Source: JAKIYB01 sp964590255
GTDB lineage: Bacteria > Armatimonadota > Hebobacteria > CAIYQO01
DNA: 64,000 nucleotides
Reading direction: 5' to 3'
Assembly (NCBI GenBank): GCA_964590255.1
Contig: CAZPYA010000007.1
Location: forward strand, 1 to 64,000
A program made the position numbers and the translations under genes. Positions 27,338 through 36,111 of this stretch are shown here, in pieces. The notes under the pieces are model-generated. The model worked only from the letters and a program-made list of their open reading frames with translations, was not told where the DNA came from and made no database searches. Numbering within the stretch: position 1 is the stretch's first letter; each line of letters begins with the position of its first letter.

Positions 27338-30195
27338 ATGTGCCGCCGGACGTGGTACGGTTCGGCATCTATGGCACCTATCGCAATACCCCCGCCTCAC
27401 AAGTGCATTTCCAGCACAACTGGCAATTCGCGACGCCGTCACCGTTGCGCGAGCTCACGCATGTCGTGCCCACGATGGCCGAGGTTACGCTGACCGTCGT
27501 CGATGCCGCCGACAAGCCGATGCCGAACCTCCCTGTCACCGGCAAACTGACATATCCCGCAACGATCTGGTCCGGCGACAATACCGGACCGCGCGCAGGC
27601 ACACAACAGTATGAAGTCGATATTCGCGGCAAGACAGACGGGAACGGCGCGATATCGCTGGGACGTTTTCCACCCTGGAAATACGCGCTGGTGCTGCAAT
27701 CCGGTGCGATCGCGGGGTCGCGCATCAATTTCACCGTGAACGCCAATGGCGTCGTCTCGCTGCGTCGATATGCGCTGGCCTTGCGTTCGCGCGATGTCAC
27801 GCACACGATCTTCGACGGCACCGACAAACCGAGACCGGGCGCCGAGGTGATGATCAGTTATTACTGGAACCAGCAATGGGAGCTGTTTGCCGCAAAAGCG
27901 GATGCAGCCGGGGTCATCGTCTGGAAAAACCTGCCACCGGTGCGCGCCATCGTCTGGGGTTCCGACGTGCCGGCGGGCGTCATCGCGCCGGAGATGACCA
28001 CCATCACTCAACCGCTGCCGCCGCCAAAGCCGGAAGAGTTGACTGTATCAAGACTGGTGCTGTCACAGACCGGCGATACGCCCGTGCATACTCATATATT
28101 CATCAATACCCGCGAGAGGACCGATTACCGGATGACTCGCGGCAATCCCGGCGAGACGACGCAGGTTCCGCGATATGGCATCTGCGCGGAACAAGGAGAC
28201 AGCTTCTCGGTGTTAGCGGTAACCGAGTCGTCCCCGCCGCGCGTGGGCTGGAGTGGCGATATATACCTGCCATACACAAATGATCATTTCCCGATGACCT
28301 TTCCCACGCTGGCGCTGACGGAAGGCGTCGAGGTGCGTGGGCGCCTGCTGACGGCGGACGGACAGGCCGTCACTGACGTCACGCGCATTGACGTCGTGCC
28401 CCTCGACGTTGCCGACGTGCCACCGACCATCGCGCCGTTGTCGTATTCACACAATCCCGGTTACCCGATCATCCGGCAGAGCAATGGGACATTCACCATA
28501 CTCCTGGCGAAACCGGGCCGCTATCGCCTGCTGGTCGACCTGTTCGATGAGAATAGCGCGCCGCTGCCGGGCATGCTGCTCAACGCGAAAACAGGCATCA
28601 ATCAGGTCACGATCGTGCTTCCGCCACCGCTGACGACGCCACCCACCGGCAGCGAACTCAACTGGATTACCACCACTTCGCCATGCGTTGCCGGTCACCT
28701 GCGGATTCCGACAGCGAAACCGGTGTATGGTCCGCGCGACGAACTGCTGGCCTGGTGGTATCAGCCCACGCCGGATCGATTGGTCCTGCGCAAGACCGGC
28801 GACGCCACCGATACCATCCTCACGCGACGCGCGGTCAAATTCGCACTCCCCGCGACATATCAGGCCGACGTCGGCCTGCAGGCGCTGCTGCCGGTGTTTC
28901 CGTATCGTCCGAGCCCATCTGCTGATTCGTTGGCGCCTTCACGCGAGCCTGGCTCCGCGGAGTTGCCGGTTCAGCTCACGCGCGCAAGCGGATATGCCGC
29001 GCACGTCTTCCCCGGCACATATGCCCTGACTGATGCGAACGGCGACAGTGTATTGGACGCCATCAACGTGCCGGCGGGTGGACCGGAAACCATCCCAGTT
29101 CGTCTCACTCCGGCGCAACTACGCCTTGGTGATCAGCGCGAGCGATACCTTGAACTCTGCCTGCCCGCCAATGGGCCCAAACACGTGAACGGTGATTCGA
29201 TTTCCGGGCATATCGGCATCACGTTCGATGTACCAGGATATCGACGTGTCTGCATATCGGGGGACCGGAATATCACCTGCGCCGTTCCGCGGGTTGCTAC
29301 CCGTATTTCGCTAAGCTGGTATGGCGTCGGTACCATCACCGATGTTGCCATTCCACCTGACCCGCTCACGGATGCCGAACAGCGAACGCGCAGTGCGATT
29401 CCCGCGACGCGCGTGCAGCTTCCCGCCTGGCAACTGGGTGTTCCGTTCAGTGGGCAGGTCATAGATGGCGAAGGTAAACCCTACGCGAATCGACGCATCG
29501 ATCTCAGTCTGCGGGTAGCGGCTGACGGACCGGTCGGCTGCACGTTCATGACCGACGCACAGGGACGATTCACCATCGCGAATGCGTTGCCCGGCACGGT
29601 GTATCTTAAGCCGCGTGTTGCCAATGATTACGCCTATTGGGTCGTCGATATTCCCGCCAACGGCCTGCGCGACGTAAAACTCCGCATCACGACTGATTTC
29701 TATAACGAAACACCAGAATACCCCTGCGGCAGTCCCGGCCTCGTGGCCTGGTGGCTGCCTGATGCTGGAACGGCGCGTCGACTGGCCGCGTTTTACGATA
29801 ACATCGGCGATTATGACGCGCCGCGGACATCCGGCTGGGTGTGGTGTGTGGACAACAATGGGCAGGTGACCGCCAGATACCTCACTGTTACGCCCAAACG
29901 CATCCTGCTACGCCATGCACGACAAGGCGCTACGCTCACAGTCACCTTCCCGCTGGACATGACAGCAGGATTACCGGGAGTCATGCACATCACCCACACG
30001 CAGACCGGCGTCACCCTGGATGTGCCCCCCGCTATCTGGCACGCCTCACCGCTGTTCAACAAGGTATTCGGCCAGTGCATCAGCCTACCGCCGGGAGCGT
30101 ATCGCATTGTCATCGATACCCTACGCGGGCCGGTGACGCGCGATGTGACCGTCGGCACGCAGGGAGTGTCGCTCTCACTGACGTATCCGCAGTGA
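27334..30195 (+). CDS. large exported multi-domain Ig-like protein, remainder of the frameshifted gene
   Basis: The product is 953 residues from a GTG, but coding signal extends upstream to about 27240 and joins the preceding fragment. It consists of repeated carboxypeptidase-regulatory-like beta-sandwich domains with features such as DAADKPMPNLPVTGK, DGTDKPRPGAEVMISYY and DGEGKPYANRRIDLSLRV. No catalytic motif is recognised. It is probably a surface or periplasmic scaffold. AT content and codon use are slightly higher in AT than in neighbouring genes. The next gene, a phosphoglycosyl transferase, is convergent with a 2-base gap. Confidence 0.7.
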   Translation: MNVPPDVVRFGIYGTYRNTPASQVHFQHNWQFATPSPLRELTHVVPTMAEVTLTVVDAADKPMPNLPVTGKLTYPATIWSGDNTGPRAGTQQYEVDIRGKTDGNGAISLGRFPPWKYALVLQSGAIAGSRINFTVNANGVVSLRRYALALRSRDVTHTIFDGTDKPRPGAEVMISYYWNQQWELFAAKADAAGVIVWKNLPPVRAIVWGSDVPAGVIAPEMTTITQPLPPPKPEELTVSRLVLSQTGDTPVHTHIFINTRERTDYRMTRGNPGETTQVPRYGICAEQGDSFSVLAVTESSPPRVGWSGDIYLPYTNDHFPMTFPTLALTEGVEVRGRLLTADGQAVTDVTRIDVVPLDVADVPPTIAPLSYSHNPGYPIIRQSNGTFTILLAKPGRYRLLVDLFDENSAPLPGMLLNAKTGINQVTIVLPPPLTTPPTGSELNWITTTSPCVAGHLRIPTAKPVYGPRDELLAWWYQPTPDRLVLRKTGDATDTILTRRAVKFALPATYQADVGLQALLPVFPYRPSPSADSLAPSREPGSAELPVQLTRASGYAAHVFPGTYALTDANGDSVLDAINVPAGGPETIPVRLTPAQLRLGDQRERYLELCLPANGPKHVNGDSISGHIGITFDVPGYRRVCISGDRNITCAVPRVATRISLSWYGVGTITDVAIPPDPLTDAEQRTRSAIPATRVQLPAWQLGVPFSGQVIDGEGKPYANRRIDLSLRVAADGPVGCTFMTDAQGRFTIANALPGTVYLKPRVANDYAYWVVDIPANGLRDVKLRITTDFYNETPEYPCGSPGLVAWWLPDAGTARRLAAFYDNIGDYDAPRTSGWVWCVDNNGQVTARYLTVTPKRILLRHARQGATLTVTFPLDMTAGLPGVMHITHTQTGVTLDVPPAIWHASPLFNKVFGQCISLPPGAYRIVIDTLRGPVTRDVTVGTQGVSLSLTYPQ

Positions 30196-30197
30196 CT

Positions 30198-30794
30198 TCA
30201 ACGCACAAGCTTCGCCACTGTCTGCACAATGATGCCGAAGTCGGTGAGCACATTATACCGGCTGGCGTAGGTAAGGTTGATACGCAGCTTTTCGGGCATC
30301 ACTTCGTCGATGTAGGCGCGTTCGGGGTCGGCGGCGCGGGCGAGAATGTCGTTCTCGTGGCGGTACTTGATGGAGGCGGGGTCGGTGATGCCGGGTATGA
30401 GGTCGAGGACGTGGCGCTGCTCGTCGGTATACAGCGCCACATAGCGGGGCACTTCCGGGCGCGGGCCAACGAGCGACATCTCGCCAGCGACGACGTTGAG
30501 GAGCTGCGGCAACTCGTCCAGCTTTGCCGTGCGCAGCAGGTGGCCGATGCGGGTGATGCGCGGGTCGCCGCCGACGGTGATCTGCCGGCCGATGCGTTCG
30601 GCGTGCATCACCATGGTACGAAACTTCCACATGCGGAAGCGCCGCCCGCGATACCCCACACGCTCCTGCCGGAAGAACACCGGGCCGCCGTCATCCAGCC
30701 GAATGGCTACCGCCACCGCCGCAAACAGCGGCGCCAGCAGCGTCAGGCCGAAAAGCGCCCAGAACAGGTCGAAGAGCCGTTTACCGGTGATCAT
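30198..30794 (-). CDS. monotopic phosphoglycosyl transferase (bacterial sugar transferase)
   Basis: The product is 198 residues: one N-terminal re-entrant hydrophobic segment (10-33), then the sugar-transferase core with FRQERVGYRGRRFRMWKFRTM, the catalytic Asp-Glu dyad in KLDELPQLLNVV and GEMSLVGPRPE. These enzymes transfer a sugar-1-phosphate to undecaprenyl phosphate at the cytoplasmic face of the membrane and start polysaccharide or glycoprotein glycan synthesis. It stands alone, away from a glycan cluster. Its start codon sits 6 bases after a TATGCT box, so it appears leaderless, divergent to mutT. Confidence 0.9.
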   Translation of the reverse strand: MITGKRLFDLFWALFGLTLLAPLFAAVAVAIRLDDGGPVFFRQERVGYRGRRFRMWKFRTMVMHAERIGRQITVGGDPRITRIGHLLRTAKLDELPQLLNVVAGEMSLVGPRPEVPRYVALYTDEQRHVLDLIPGITDPASIKYRHENDILARAADPERAYIDEVMPEKLRINLTYASRYNVLTDFGIIVQTVAKLVR

Positions 30795-30800
30795 ACCATC

Positions 30801-30806
30801 AGCATA
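30801..30806 (-). promoter_or_regulatory. leaderless promoter of the sugar transferase
   Basis: TATGCT on the minus strand, 6 bases, then the ATG (30792-30794). It faces away from the mutT promoter in a 76-base divergent region. Confidence 0.5.
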
Positions 30807-30858
30807 CTATGCCCTCCGGAAACAGGGTGGCACGTTCCTGCGCCAACAGGCAGGATGA

Positions 30859-30870
30859 TATAATAGCGTT
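30859..30870 (+). promoter_or_regulatory. leaderless promoter of mutT-like gene
   Basis: Perfect TATAAT (30859-30864), 6 bases, then the ATG at 30871. Confidence 0.7.
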
Positions 30871-31269
30871 ATGCCACCGATTCACGTAGTGCTGGCTTTC
30901 CTGGAGCGCGACGGGCAGGTACTTCTCACCCGCCGTCCGCCCGGCACGCCACTGGGCGATTGCTGGGAATTCCCCGGCGGTAAGGTAGAAGCGGGCGAGA
31001 CGCCACGAGCCGCGCTCATCCGCGAACTGCGGGAAGAGATCGGCGTCACGGTGACCGTTGGCGCGGAACTCGCCGCCACCCGCCACGCCTACCCCGACCG
31101 CACCGTGGAACTGCACCTCTACCAATGCACTGTATACGCCGGCTCCCCCACCCCGCTACAGGTCGCGGAAGTGCGCTGGGTGCCAAGAGACGAGCTGGAA
31201 ACATACGAAATGCCGGCGGCGAATGAGGCGCTGGTGTCGGTGATTCGCCGGTGTCGCTACCCCCAGTGA
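30871..31269 (+). CDS. mutT: MutT-type 8-oxo-dGTP diphosphatase
   Basis: The product is 132 residues. The N-terminal VVLAFLERDGQVLLTRRPPG and the Nudix box GGKVEAGETPRAALIRELRE with EEIGV are intact. The arrangement (GDCWEFPGGKVEAGE, then HLYQCTVY and the W-x-P-x-x-E-L ending) is typical of MutT, which removes oxidised dGTP. Length fits the family. It is predicted leaderless and divergent from the sugar transferase. Substrate assignment by family resemblance. Confidence 0.88.
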   Translation: MPPIHVVLAFLERDGQVLLTRRPPGTPLGDCWEFPGGKVEAGETPRAALIRELREEIGVTVTVGAELAATRHAYPDRTVELHLYQCTVYAGSPTPLQVAEVRWVPRDELETYEMPAANEALVSVIRRCRYPQ

Positions 31270-31271
31270 GC

Positions 31272-32027
31272 TTACCGCTTCCGCGCCATCTTTTTCGGCG
31301 GCGCGCTGGCGGGCACGAGTTCCAGCACGAGTTGCGGGGCCGGCGGCGGGATGGATGCGGATTTCGCAGGCGGCGTGTTAACTTTCGGCGTGCGGGCGGC
31401 AGGTGTTGTTGCCGGCGCCGCCGCGGGGGCGAGGAGATCCAGCGCCGGGATTGACGCCGCGGGACGGGGCATGACGGCCGGTGGCGCGGTCGGTTCGGGC
31501 TTCGGCGCGACTGGCGCGTGTGCCGCTGTTGCGACTTTCGCCGCCTTCACGGGTTTCGCCGGAGGAGCCGTGTCCGGCAGCGTTGCCGCGACGGCCGCTT
31601 TTGTAGGTTTCGATGGCGAGACGATGTCCGGCAATGACGCCGTTTTCGCCGCTTTCGCGGACGGCACGGCTTTCGACGCTGGTGCCGGGCGCGTCGCTTT
31701 CGCGGTACCTGGGGCGGGCGGTGTCGTGTCGGCACTGGCCGGGGACGCATCGAGGGCCAAACGCGGATCGTTGCTGCTGCGGCGAGCGCGCACGACCTTG
31801 GCGTTCGGATTGATAGCGATGGTGACTTTTGCCTCGCGCTGGTACTTCGCGCTGAACTCGGTATAATCGAGCAGCGGCTTCACGTAGCGGTTGAAATAGT
31901 CGCACGGTTCGCCCACCACGATCGTGCAGGGGGATTGACCCCGACAGCCGTTCTGGCGATAATTCGCGCATTCCCCGCGCGCGAGGCGGGCATGGATGTC
32001 AGCGTTCGTGACTTTCGAGCGTGCCAT
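31272..32027 (-). CDS. four-cysteine domain protein with long Ala/Pro/Lys-rich tail
   Basis: The product is 251 residues. Residues 1-85 contain Cys20, Cys28, Cys34 and Cys42 (CX7CX5CX7C) within a compact sequence ending FNRYVKPLLDYTEF, consistent with a small zinc-binding module. Residues 85-251 are almost entirely Ala, Pro, Lys, Ser and Thr and end in the basic KKMARKR, so the tail is disordered and could bind nucleic acid. No family name is recognised. A TATAGT box sits 6 bases before the ATG, so it is predicted leaderless. Function unknown. Confidence 0.75.
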   Translation of the reverse strand: MARSKVTNADIHARLARGECANYRQNGCRGQSPCTIVVGEPCDYFNRYVKPLLDYTEFSAKYQREAKVTIAINPNAKVVRARRSSNDPRLALDASPASADTTPPAPGTAKATRPAPASKAVPSAKAAKTASLPDIVSPSKPTKAAVAATLPDTAPPAKPVKAAKVATAAHAPVAPKPEPTAPPAVMPRPAASIPALDLLAPAAAPATTPAARTPKVNTPPAKSASIPPPAPQLVLELVPASAPPKKMARKR

Positions 32028-32033
32028 AGTGCG

Positions 32034-32039
32034 ACTATA
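32034..32039 (-). promoter_or_regulatory. leaderless promoter of the four-Cys protein
   Basis: TATAGT on the minus strand, 6 bases, then the ATG at 32027. Confidence 0.55.
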
Positions 32040-32157
32040 TCCTGTGCGTCATTTCCTGGTTAGTATACCACGAGAACGGTTGTTTGTAAAGCGGGCCCTT
32101 TTCGGCCTCAATCTTATATTTCTAGATGGATTGGCGCTTTCCTCTCGCCGCACAGCA

Positions 32158-32186
32158 TTGACAGGCGTCGCTCGATTGTCTATAAT
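32158..32186 (+). promoter_or_regulatory. consensus promoter of the tRNA-Val pair
   Basis: TTGACA (32158-32163), exact 17-base spacer and TATAAT (32181-32186): perfect sigma-70-type hexamers, 14 bases before the first tRNA. Confidence 0.9.
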
Positions 32187-32200
32187 TCTTTCGTAGACGC

Positions 32201-32275
32201 GGGCGGATAGCTCAGTGGTAGAGCGCCTGGTTTACACCCAGGTGGTCGGGGGTTCGAATCCCTCTTCGCCCACCA
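32201..32275 (+). tRNA. tRNA-Val (TAC)
   Basis: Acceptor GGGCGGA/TTCGCCC (one G-T pair), anticodon loop TTTACAC giving anticodon TAC, T-arm GGTTCGAATCC, encoded CCA (32273-32275). It is followed 28 bases later by the second tRNA-Val. Confidence 0.96.
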
Positions 32276-32303
32276 TAAACCTCATATCCGCCCTGCATGC
32301 AGT

Positions 32304-32378
32304 GGTCGCTTGGCGCAGCGGTAGCGCGCCTCGTTCACACCGAGGAGGTCACTGGTTCGAATCCAGTAGCGACCACCA
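32304..32378 (+). tRNA. tRNA-Val (CAC)
   Basis: Acceptor GGTCGCT/AGCGACC pairs fully, anticodon loop TTCACAC gives anticodon CAC, T-arm GGTTCGAATCC, encoded CCA (32376-32378). It shares the upstream consensus promoter; a GTTTTTT run follows. Confidence 0.95.
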
Positions 32379-32485
32379 TTGTTTTTTGGTCCCCCCGTTT
32401 TCCACGCCCACGTAGACGACCACCTACACCGGCAAATCTATCTACCTGCCGATACGCACCACGCACAGATGTAATTGACCGGGGA

Positions 32486-32833
32486 TTACCCTGGCGGCCA
32501 CGCCATCTCGCGCCCGCCGAGGAGGTGGAAGTGGATGTGGTCGACGCTCTGGCCGGCGTCGGGGCCAGTGTTCACCACTACGCGGAAACCGCTGTCGGCG
32601 ATGCCTTCCTGGGCGGCCAGTTTCGCGGCGACTTCGAAAACTTTCCCGAGCATATCGGCGTCGACGTCGGTCAGCGCGTTGACGCTGGCGCTGTGCTTTT
32701 TCGGCACGATGAGGATATGCACCGGCGCGACCGGATTGATGTCGCGGAACGCCACCAGCAGGTGATCCTGGTAGAGCAGCTCTACCGGAATCCGCAGGTC
32801 GGCGATGCGGCAGAAGATGCAGTCATCAACCAT
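32486..32833 (-). CDS. HIT-family (Hint-like) nucleotide hydrolase
   Basis: The product is 115 residues. DCIFCRIADLRIP at the start carries the paired cysteines common in bacterial Hint proteins, and the histidine triad HIHFHLLGG is intact near the C-terminus. Hint enzymes hydrolyse purine nucleoside phosphoramidates. It is the last gene of a minus-strand set: response regulator, TatD, HIT, with a 12-base gap after tatD. Substrate assignment is by family. Confidence 0.92.
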   Translation of the reverse strand: MVDDCIFCRIADLRIPVELLYQDHLLVAFRDINPVAPVHILIVPKKHSASVNALTDVDADMLGKVFEVAAKLAAQEGIADSGFRVVVNTGPDAGQSVDHIHFHLLGGREMAWPPG

Positions 32834-32845
32834 CGATCTCCCCTT

Positions 32846-33619
32846 TCAGCGCATGGCCCAGCGCGGAAAGGCCTGCCGGACGTTCGCGCTGGTGATCTCT
32901 TCAACCATTGTTTCCGCAATTCCCGTCACTTCCGCCAACATTTTCAGCGTATAAGGCAGCAAAGACGGCTCATTGTTGCGCCGGCCGCGGAAAGGCACCG
33001 GGGTGATGTAGGGCGCGTCCGTCTCTAGCAGCAGGCGGTCCAGCGGCACGGCGCGGGCGAGGGCGCGAATATTCTCGGATTTGGGAAACGTGATCCAGCC
33101 AGCGATGCCGATATATAGATACCGCGCGATCTCCGCGGCGGAATCCGGCACCACGCTGCAGCAATGCCACGTGCCGCCCAGCGCCCAGCCATCCTCAGCG
33201 TCGAGGATGGCGCGCACGTCCACCTCGGCTTCGCGCTCGTGGATAATGATCGGCAAGCCCGCCTCGCGCGCCAGCGCCAACTGGCGGACGAAGGCGGCGC
33301 GCTGCACGTCGCGCGGAGAGTGGTCGTAGTGATAATCCAGCCCGATTTCGCCGATAGCCACTACCTCCGGCGCGGTGGCCAACTCGCGCAGCGCGGCGAC
33401 GGCGGCGTCATCCAGGTCGGTGCTGTCATGGGGATGGATGCCAACGGCGGCGCGCAGAACGGGGTGCGCGCGGGCCATCTCTACCGCCAGCCGGCTGGAG
33501 GCGAGATCATAGCCCACCACCAGCGCGCCATCGACGCCGGCCTCGCGCATGCGCGCGAGGATGCCGGGGAGATCGACCGCCAGCTTCTCGTTATTGAGAT
33601 GGCTGTGGGCGTCGATCAT
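32846..33619 (-). CDS. tatD: TatD-family metal-dependent DNase
   Basis: The product is 257 residues. DAHSHLNN at the N-terminus supplies the first metal ligands (HxH), with Glu in IGEIGLDYHYD, His in IIIHEREAE, then LLLETDAPYITP near the end: the full TatD/YcfH signature. These are 3'-5' exodeoxyribonucleases or D-aminoacyl-type hydrolases. It shares a 4-base overlap (ATGA) with the upstream response-regulator gene, and the HIT gene follows closely, so the three are translated together. Confidence 0.92.
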   Translation of the reverse strand: MIDAHSHLNNEKLAVDLPGILARMREAGVDGALVVGYDLASSRLAVEMARAHPVLRAAVGIHPHDSTDLDDAAVAALRELATAPEVVAIGEIGLDYHYDHSPRDVQRAAFVRQLALAREAGLPIIIHEREAEVDVRAILDAEDGWALGGTWHCCSVVPDSAAEIARYLYIGIAGWITFPKSENIRALARAVPLDRLLLETDAPYITPVPFRGRRNNEPSLLPYTLKMLAEVTGIAETMVEEITSANVRQAFPRWAMR

Positions 33620-34002
33620 GCCGTGCCGTCCTCGTCCTTTGCCGTAAGCAAACGTTCGATGACCACGATAAGGTCGCGCACATGCGGCGGCTTGGTGAGG
33701 TAGATATCTGCGCCGGAGGCCAGCGCGCGCGCCTGACTGGCGTCATCGTTGAGCGCGGAGAGGATGACCACCGGGATCGCAGCGGTGCGCGCCTCGTGGC
33801 GCAGCGCCTTCACCGTCTCCGAGCCTTCGAGAATGGGCATGGCCATATCCATGAGGATAAGGTCGGGCAAGTCCGCATGCGCCGCCAGCAGGCCTTCGGC
33901 ACCGTTGCCGGCCCGCCGCACCCGATGGCCGCGGCTCTGCAACAGTAATGCCAGCGTCGCGCTGATATGCGGATCGTCCTCAACGATGAGAATGAATGCC
34001 AT
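33616..34002 (-). CDS. stand-alone response regulator receiver
   Basis: The product is 128 residues: a single CheY-like receiver domain with the acidic pair Asp9-Asp10, phosphoacceptor Asp52 (ILMDMAMP), Ser82 and Lys104 (LTKPP). No output domain. It may act by protein interaction like CheY or Spo0F. No histidine kinase is in the window. It overlaps tatD by 4 bases; an AAGGAC site precedes the ATG. A functional link to TatD/HIT is not obvious. Confidence 0.88.
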   Translation of the reverse strand: MAFILIVEDDPHISATLALLLQSRGHRVRRAGNGAEGLLAAHADLPDLILMDMAMPILEGSETVKALRHEARTAAIPVVILSALNDDASQARALASGADIYLTKPPHVRDLIVVIERLLTAKDEDGTA

Positions 34003-34172
34003 GCCCGGTCCTTGCGGTCAGATCGTTCACTCCCCTTTTCCGCGACAGCCCACAAATCCCTTCTCGCGTGTGCCGATTCGCGACCACAGACGTCTTCAGG
34101 AAACCGGAAACGCACGACGCCGCCGGCAATTTTTGGCCTGCGGCGGTGACTGCTGTCGCGCGTGGTGAATCA

Positions 34173-35402
34173 TTACCGAAGCTGTGTGATAGCATGCACC
34201 AGGAAGTAGAGCGCTGCGCCGGCAAGTCCGCAAGCGGGGATGGTGAAGATCCACGCGAACACGATCTGTGAGGCGACGCCCCAGCGCACGGCGGAGAGAC
34301 GCTTCGAGGCGCCAACGCCGGTGATGGCCGCGGTGATGGTATGGGTGGTGCTGACCGGCATTTTGAATCCCAGCGAGGCGAAAATCACCGTTGAAGCAGC
34401 AATTGTTTCCGCGACGAAGCCGTGCACGGGCATCAATTTAATCATTTTATGTCCGAGGGTACGGATGACGCGCCAGCCGCCGACGCCTGTGCCAAGTGCG
34501 ATCACCGTCGCACAGGCAAGAATCACCGGGATCGGGATGACCAATCCTCCGTCCTTCCCGTGGGGGATCGTCATGCCGGCGGCGACCAGCGCCAGGGTGA
34601 TGGCACCCATCGCCTTCTGCGCGTCATTCATGCCATGCGAGAAGGCCATCAACGCTGACGAACACACCTGCCAGAAGCGGAAGTGCTTATTCAACTTGAA
34701 TGGCGCCACCCGGTGGAACGCCCACATGATGATGATCATGAGGATGAACGCCCCGACAAAGCTCATCACCGGCGCCAAGAAAATCCACATGACAATTTCC
34801 TTGATCTTCACCATATTCAGCGCCTGATGACCAATGAGCGCCACGCCGACCAGCCCGCCGATGAGCGAATGCGAGAGGCTGATGGGTAGTCCATAGTGCG
34901 TCATCAACCAGCTCCAGACAACCGCACCGAGTAAACCGCAGAGGATCATCAGCATCGTGGCATCCTGCGGATTCACGAAGATGCCCTTCACGATGGTGTT
35001 CGCCACTTTCGTTGAGACCAGCGCGCCGACAAAGTTCAACACCGCGGCCATGCCGAGGGCGATCATGGGGGGCAGCACGCGCGTGGAGACCACCGTGGCA
35101 ATAGCGTTGGCAGCGTCATTCATACCGTTGACATAGTCGAATGCCAGCGCGACGACGATCACTCCGACGAGAATCCAGTCAGTTACGATGAACTGCGCGC
35201 CGCGATGTCCGGGGTGCACGGCGAAAATCGCCCCGGCGATGATGAGTAGTGGGATGATGACCGTCAGCGCGGAGTGCAAGATTTGACGCGGCGTGCGTGG
35301 TTCAGCTCCCAGCAACTCTCCAACGTCCGTCGTCGCCGTCGTCTCGTCCGCCGGTTTCTCGATCACCGTCGTATTCGATGATTGCTCCGGTGCCTCAGGC
35401 AT
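34173..35402 (-). CDS. pit: low-affinity inorganic phosphate transporter, PiT family
   Basis: The product is 409 residues with about ten hydrophobic helices. The two inverted family repeats are visible: DYVNGMNDAANAIATVVSTR near 80-115 and FSHGMNDAQKAMGAI near 255-275. PiT proteins carry metal-phosphate in symport with protons or sodium through the inner membrane. It overlaps the DUF47 gene by 8 bases, so the pair forms one unit below the direct-repeat array at 36112-36179. Confidence 0.92.
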   Translation of the reverse strand: MPEAPEQSSNTTVIEKPADETTATTDVGELLGAEPRTPRQILHSALTVIIPLLIIAGAIFAVHPGHRGAQFIVTDWILVGVIVVALAFDYVNGMNDAANAIATVVSTRVLPPMIALGMAAVLNFVGALVSTKVANTIVKGIFVNPQDATMLMILCGLLGAVVWSWLMTHYGLPISLSHSLIGGLVGVALIGHQALNMVKIKEIVMWIFLAPVMSFVGAFILMIIIMWAFHRVAPFKLNKHFRFWQVCSSALMAFSHGMNDAQKAMGAITLALVAAGMTIPHGKDGGLVIPIPVILACATVIALGTGVGGWRVIRTLGHKMIKLMPVHGFVAETIAASTVIFASLGFKMPVSTTHTITAAITGVGASKRLSAVRWGVASQIVFAWIFTIPACGLAGAALYFLVHAITQLR

Positions 35403-36024
35403 GTTTCACCACCACGCTCTCGATGACGTCCGCCAGGTCTTCGCACTGGTCGATAGCCTGTTCGATCTGCTCGAAGATCTCTTTCCAGCGCATCAATTCC
35501 ATCAGGTCGCCGGCGCGGAAGAGGTTGCCGAGGGCTTCGCGGTAAATATGGTCGCCGGCGTTTTCCAATCGGTTGATCTCGATGCACAGCGTCATAATTT
35601 CTTTGCGCCTGGGTCCCAGGTCGCGCAACATGCCGACCACCTGGCGGACTTCGCGCACCGCCTGCAGCAGCACCTTTGCCAATTCGATGGCGCCCTGATG
35701 TGGTTCGCTGACATCATACAAAATCACGCGTTCGGCGGCGGCCTGGGTGTAGTCGATAATGTCATCCAGGTCGCTGGCAATGGCGCGGATATCCTCGGGA
35801 TCCAGCGGGGTTACGAAAGTGCGGTTGAGCTTATCCATCGTCTCGTGAATGACGGAGTCGCCTTGATGCTCGATGTCCGCAATCTGCTTGCGGCACTCAT
35901 CGGCTACGCAGATATTTGCGAGCATCTTCTGCAAAGTTTCGACGCCGGCCACGCCGATGTCGGCGGCTTGCTCAAACAGGTCGAAAAATCGTTCGTCACG
36001 CGGAATCAAACGCAGTTTTGCCAC
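35395..36024 (-). CDS. DUF47 (Pit accessory, PhoU-like) protein
   Basis: The product is 209 residues from GTG at 36022-36024, preferred because GGAGGAG lies directly upstream; a longer ATG start at 36090 would put that site inside. The helical protein has the DUF47 pattern (ERFFDLFEQAADIG, DLDDIIDYTQAAAERV, EINRLENAGDHIYREAL). DUF47 proteins are cytoplasmic PhoU relatives usually encoded beside Pit transporters and thought to modulate them. The 8-base overlap with pit supports the pairing. Confidence 0.9.
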   Translation of the reverse strand: MAKLRLIPRDERFFDLFEQAADIGVAGVETLQKMLANICVADECRKQIADIEHQGDSVIHETMDKLNRTFVTPLDPEDIRAIASDLDDIIDYTQAAAERVILYDVSEPHQGAIELAKVLLQAVREVRQVVGMLRDLGPRRKEIMTLCIEINRLENAGDHIYREALGNLFRAGDLMELMRWKEIFEQIEQAIDQCEDLADVIESVVVKHA

Positions 36025-36111
36025 AGTTACTCCTCCAAACACATCACACGGATCAACATGGGGAATGTCGGGGACGATGACATGCATCAACGTTCCCTAA
36101 CATTAATTCGC

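Noticed and set aside
32379..32485. Possible third tRNA or small RNA after the tRNA-Val pair
   Set aside because: No cloverleaf or conserved T-arm sequence could be formed; only a T-run follows the second tRNA.
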